NCBI GenBank assembly: GCA_029012165.1
Contig: JAQXLO010000137.1
Span: forward strand, 1-19,033
DNA: 19,033 nt
Reading direction: 5' to 3'
Origin: Oscillospiraceae bacterium
Lineage (GTDB): Bacteria > Bacillota > Clostridia > Oscillospirales > Acutalibacteraceae
Each line of letters opens with the position of its first letter. Position 1 is the first letter of the stretch. The notes under the pieces are model-generated. The model saw only the letters and a list, made by a program, of their open reading frames with translations. It was not told the DNA's origin and did no database searches. Shown in pieces: positions 17,028-19,033 of this stretch. The translations under genes were made by a program, and so were the position numbers.

Positions 17028-18689
17028 ATGAGTGACGAGTATAAGAACGACAATACCGAGTTCGGCCATGTGCCACAGGAACCCGCACCCGAGCAAAGCA
17101 CTTCCGCATTTCAGCAGACCGTATTCAGCTCTATGCAGGAGGAAAAGAGCGCCGAACCTGTGCAGGCAGAGCAAAATTATACTGCGTCCGATCCTGTACA
17201 GGCAGAGCAAACCTACACTGCACCCGAACCTGTACAGGCGCAGCAGAGCTACACGCCCCCCGAACCCGAACCGCAAGTCTCGCAGCAGCCGTATACCGCA
17301 CCGTACTACACCCAGCAGAACATTCCGCCCTACGGACAGAATGCGAACGGTAGTGCTTACAGCCAGCAGAATCCGTACTACAGCCAGACTTCCTACGGCA
17401 GTCCCTATGCTCAGCCCGCCCAGCCTGTACAGCCGCCTAAAAAGGAACGCAAGGGGCTGAAGGTTTTCCTGATCCTTTTGGTCACCGCCGTCATCTTGGG
17501 TCTGACGATCGCCTGCATCAGCCTTGCGATCTCCAACAAAAAGAATTCGGTCGTGGACTCCGACGGCAACACCATTACTGCCGCAGCCAATGCGCCGGAA
17601 CTGGAGACCAAAGCCAGCCCCTCCTCCGACAGCAGCGCCAAATCCGGTCAAGTGCTGACGCCCACGCAGATCGCAGGAAAAGTCAGAGGCTCCTCGGTGG
17701 GCATTCTGGTCTATGCCAACAACAAAACCGGTCTTGCCAGTGAAGGCAGCGGCGTCCTGTGGAAAGAGGACGACAGCCACACCTACACCTATATCATCAC
17801 CTGTGCCCACGTCATCAACGGCTCCGGCTACACCTACACCGTGCAGACGGACGACGGCGAGACCTATGACGCCGAAATGGTCGGCGCAGACGCCAAAACA
17901 GATCTCGGCGTCCTGCGCATCAAGGCAACCGGTCTGCAGCTTGCCGAATTCGGCGACTCCAGCGCACTGAAGGTCGGCGATCCCGTCTATGCCATCGGCA
18001 ACCCAGGCGGCACCGAGTTCTTCGGCTCCTTCACCAACGGCATTGTTTCCGCCATCGACCGCTCCGTCAAGAGCACCTACACCATGGTCTGTATCCAGCA
18101 TACCGCCGCCATCAATCCCGGCAACTCCGGCGGTGCACTGGTGAACCAGTACGGTCAGGTCATCGGCATCAATTCCCAAAAGATCATCGACACCGAATAT
18201 GAGGGCATGGGCTTTGCCATCCCCATCAAGTCCGCCCAGAGTATCGTCAACAGCCTTGCTTCCTATGGCTATGTGGCCAACCGTCCCCGTCTGGGCATCA
18301 CCTACACGGAAGCGGTCAACTACCAGCAGTACAGCATGATCATCAAGATCAAGGGTATGCCCTCCGGCTCCCTGATCATCACGGAAATTGCCGAGGACAG
18401 CTCCCTTGCCAATACGGACGCACGTCAGTATGATATGATCATCGCCGTGGACGGTGAGGACCTGACCACGCCGAGCGTCCTTTTGGATAAAATCGAAAAA
18501 GGCAAGGTTGGCGACAAGCTCAAGCTGACCCTCTGCCGCATCGACAACAACTACCAGACGACCACCTTTGACGTGACCGTCACCCTCGTGGAAGAAAAGA
18601 AAGACTCCGCTAAGGAAACGACGACAGCGCAGTCCTATGTCAATCCCTACGACTTCTTCAACGACGATTTCTTCAACGGCTTGTTCTAA
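17028..18689 (+). CDS. Membrane-anchored HtrA/DegP-like serine protease with PDZ domain
   Basis: Envelope quality-control protease of 553 residues. Residues 1-144 are a Q/P/Y-rich cytoplasmic segment of low complexity. One transmembrane helix follows at about 146-170, then a Ser/Ala-rich linker. The trypsin-like domain has H261 (TCAHVING), D292 (DAKTDLGVL) and S367 (NPGNSGGAL), a complete triad. A PDZ domain fills about 415-515 (ITEIAEDSSLANTDARQYDMIIAVDGEDL). The C-terminus is a short Thr/Asn/Phe-rich tail. The ribosome site AAAGGA is 12 nt from the ATG, rather far. It lies 85 nt after the kinase gene and ends at a strong terminator. The topology matches Firmicute HtrA proteins, which are often governed by a nearby two-component system. 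Confidence 0.94.
   Translation: MSDEYKNDNTEFGHVPQEPAPEQSTSAFQQTVFSSMQEEKSAEPVQAEQNYTASDPVQAEQTYTAPEPVQAQQSYTPPEPEPQVSQQPYTAPYYTQQNIPPYGQNANGSAYSQQNPYYSQTSYGSPYAQPAQPVQPPKKERKGLKVFLILLVTAVILGLTIACISLAISNKKNSVVDSDGNTITAAANAPELETKASPSSDSSAKSGQVLTPTQIAGKVRGSSVGILVYANNKTGLASEGSGVLWKEDDSHTYTYIITCAHVINGSGYTYTVQTDDGETYDAEMVGADAKTDLGVLRIKATGLQLAEFGDSSALKVGDPVYAIGNPGGTEFFGSFTNGIVSAIDRSVKSTYTMVCIQHTAAINPGNSGGALVNQYGQVIGINSQKIIDTEYEGMGFAIPIKSAQSIVNSLASYGYVANRPRLGITYTEAVNYQQYSMIIKIKGMPSGSLIITEIAEDSSLANTDARQYDMIIAVDGEDLTTPSVLLDKIEKGKVGDKLKLTLCRIDNNYQTTTFDVTVTLVEEKKDSAKETTTAQSYVNPYDFFNDDFFNGLF
17154..17261 (+). repeat. Three 36-bp tandem repeats in the HtrA N-terminus
   Basis: Three in-frame 36-bp units encode 12-residue repeats: EPVQAEQNYTAS, DPVQAEQTYTAP and EPVQAQQSYTPP. 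They lie in the cytoplasmic, Gln/Pro/Tyr-rich part before the membrane helix. Synonymous and coding differences show they are not newly duplicated. Confidence 0.85.
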
Positions 18690-18710
18690 CCCCCATCCTT
18701 TTCTCCTTTT

Positions 18711-18745
18711 CCGCGCCCACCGTCTCTCGGTGGGTGCGGTTTTTT
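18711..18745 (+). terminator. Strong terminator after the HtrA-like gene
   Basis: CCGCGCCCACCG and CGGTGGGTGCGG form a 12-bp stem with one G-U pair around a 5-nt loop, followed directly by six T. It lies 21 nt after the stop codon. Confidence 0.95.
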
Positions 18746-18761
18746 GCACCCCTGCAAAATT

Positions 18762-18868
18762 GGTTCATCACGAATTTTTGTGGGATGAAAAGTTTCGCGG
18801 GAGCTTTTTAAAGGCTTGCGGATTCCAAAGGCGGCGCTTTTGGTCGCCGACCGCAGTCGGCGAAATTC
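18762..18868 (-). repeat. Element A, right copy, inverted and truncated
   Basis: Reverse complement of the left copy (253-360). Differences by eye are one substitution in the CCAAAGGC hairpin, a short altered patch where the AAGCCTTT hairpin loses its perfect second arm, and one substitution near the outer end. The CGCCGAC/GTCGGCG hairpin is fully kept. Homology stops where element B begins, so the far part (195-252 of the left copy) is missing here. Like the left copy, it starts just after a strong terminator. Confidence 0.8.
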
Positions 18869-18870
18869 TG

Positions 18871-19030
18871 GGCAATACCGCACAATTGCGGCACACGCCT
18901 TGCTTGAATCTTATTCCGTCAGCTTACACATAACTCCCTTGACTTGCGTTAGCAAGTCGGCGGTCTTTCTGTGTAACCTGACAAAAAATCTTACTTCGCA
19001 ATCCGCACACCCCAATTGTGCGGTATTGCC
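18871..19030. mobile_element. Element B: 160-bp MITE-like inverted-repeat element
   Basis: Terminal inverted repeats of 18 bp are perfect: GGCAATACCGCACAATTG at 18871-18888 against CAATTGTGCGGTATTGCC at 19013-19030. CTG flanks both ends (18868-18870 and 19031-19033), consistent with a 3-bp target duplication. Inside, GTCAGCTTACACA (18918-18930) pairs with TGTGTAACCTGAC (18970-18982) with one mismatch. A perfect central hairpin, GACTTGC-GTTA-GCAAGTC, lies at 18941-18958. No ORF of note is present. The whole element can fold as nested stems. It could be a non-autonomous mobile element or a structured RNA. No family is recognised. Confidence 0.65.
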
Positions 19031-19033
19031 CTG

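Noticed and set aside
16983..18749. Minus-strand open frame of 588 codons
   Set aside because: Antisense to the HtrA-like gene and running through its terminator. The Gly/Val/Asp-rich translation is a codon shadow.

Overview
The window reads as a piece of core chromosome from a Clostridia-type Firmicute, most likely in the Oscillospiraceae/Ruminococcaceae area. The reasons are moderately high G+C with GC-rich third codon positions, strong GGAGG-type ribosome binding sites, sigma-A promoters close to consensus, and Firmicute marker families (DUF951, TrmK, a Nif3 protein without an insert, DUF1858). The taxonomic call is inference from gene families only.

Layout. (1) Positions 1-436: the 3' end of an unidentified rightward gene, two tandem terminators, a hairpin-rich dispersed repeat (element A), and the terminator of the next, leftward gene. 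(2) 437-6974, minus strand: one probable transcription unit read right to left from a strong promoter at 7008-7036: DUF1858 protein, trmK, nif3, a secreted LCAT-like hydrolase, lepA, then a GPH-family sugar transporter. The first two junctions are 4-bp ATGA overlaps. (3) 7102-7541: a tRNA-Ala(CGC) gene under a perfect TTGACA-17-TATAAT promoter, its terminator, a second unexplained terminator, a possible 54-residue Cys-rich ORF, and a two-way terminator. (4) 7542-8516, minus: an S1-domain RNA-binding protein. (5) 8592-14647, plus: DUF951 protein, prfA, tsaC/sua5, coaE, a lytic transglycosylase, an M18 aminopeptidase and an aldose 1-epimerase. (6) 14659-18745, plus: an OmpR-type response regulator, its sensor kinase, and a membrane-anchored HtrA-like protease closed by a strong terminator. 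(7) 18762-19033: a second, inverted copy of element A directly abutting a different 160-bp inverted-repeat element (element B).

How the genes work together. The two housekeeping clusters serve translation: LepA, RF1, t6A biosynthesis, TrmK, tRNA-Ala and an S1-domain protein. CoaE, Nif3 and the aminopeptidase add general metabolism and turnover. The two-component system beside HtrA suggests an envelope or secretion-stress module. Both of its promoter regions carry TTAACA-like hexamers phased at 11 bp and ending 9 nt before a -10-like box, so the regulator may control both units. No defence system, CRISPR array, prophage or large mobile element is visible. The least explained sequences are the two non-coding repeat families at the window edges, the phased hexamers, and the 7250-7492 interval.
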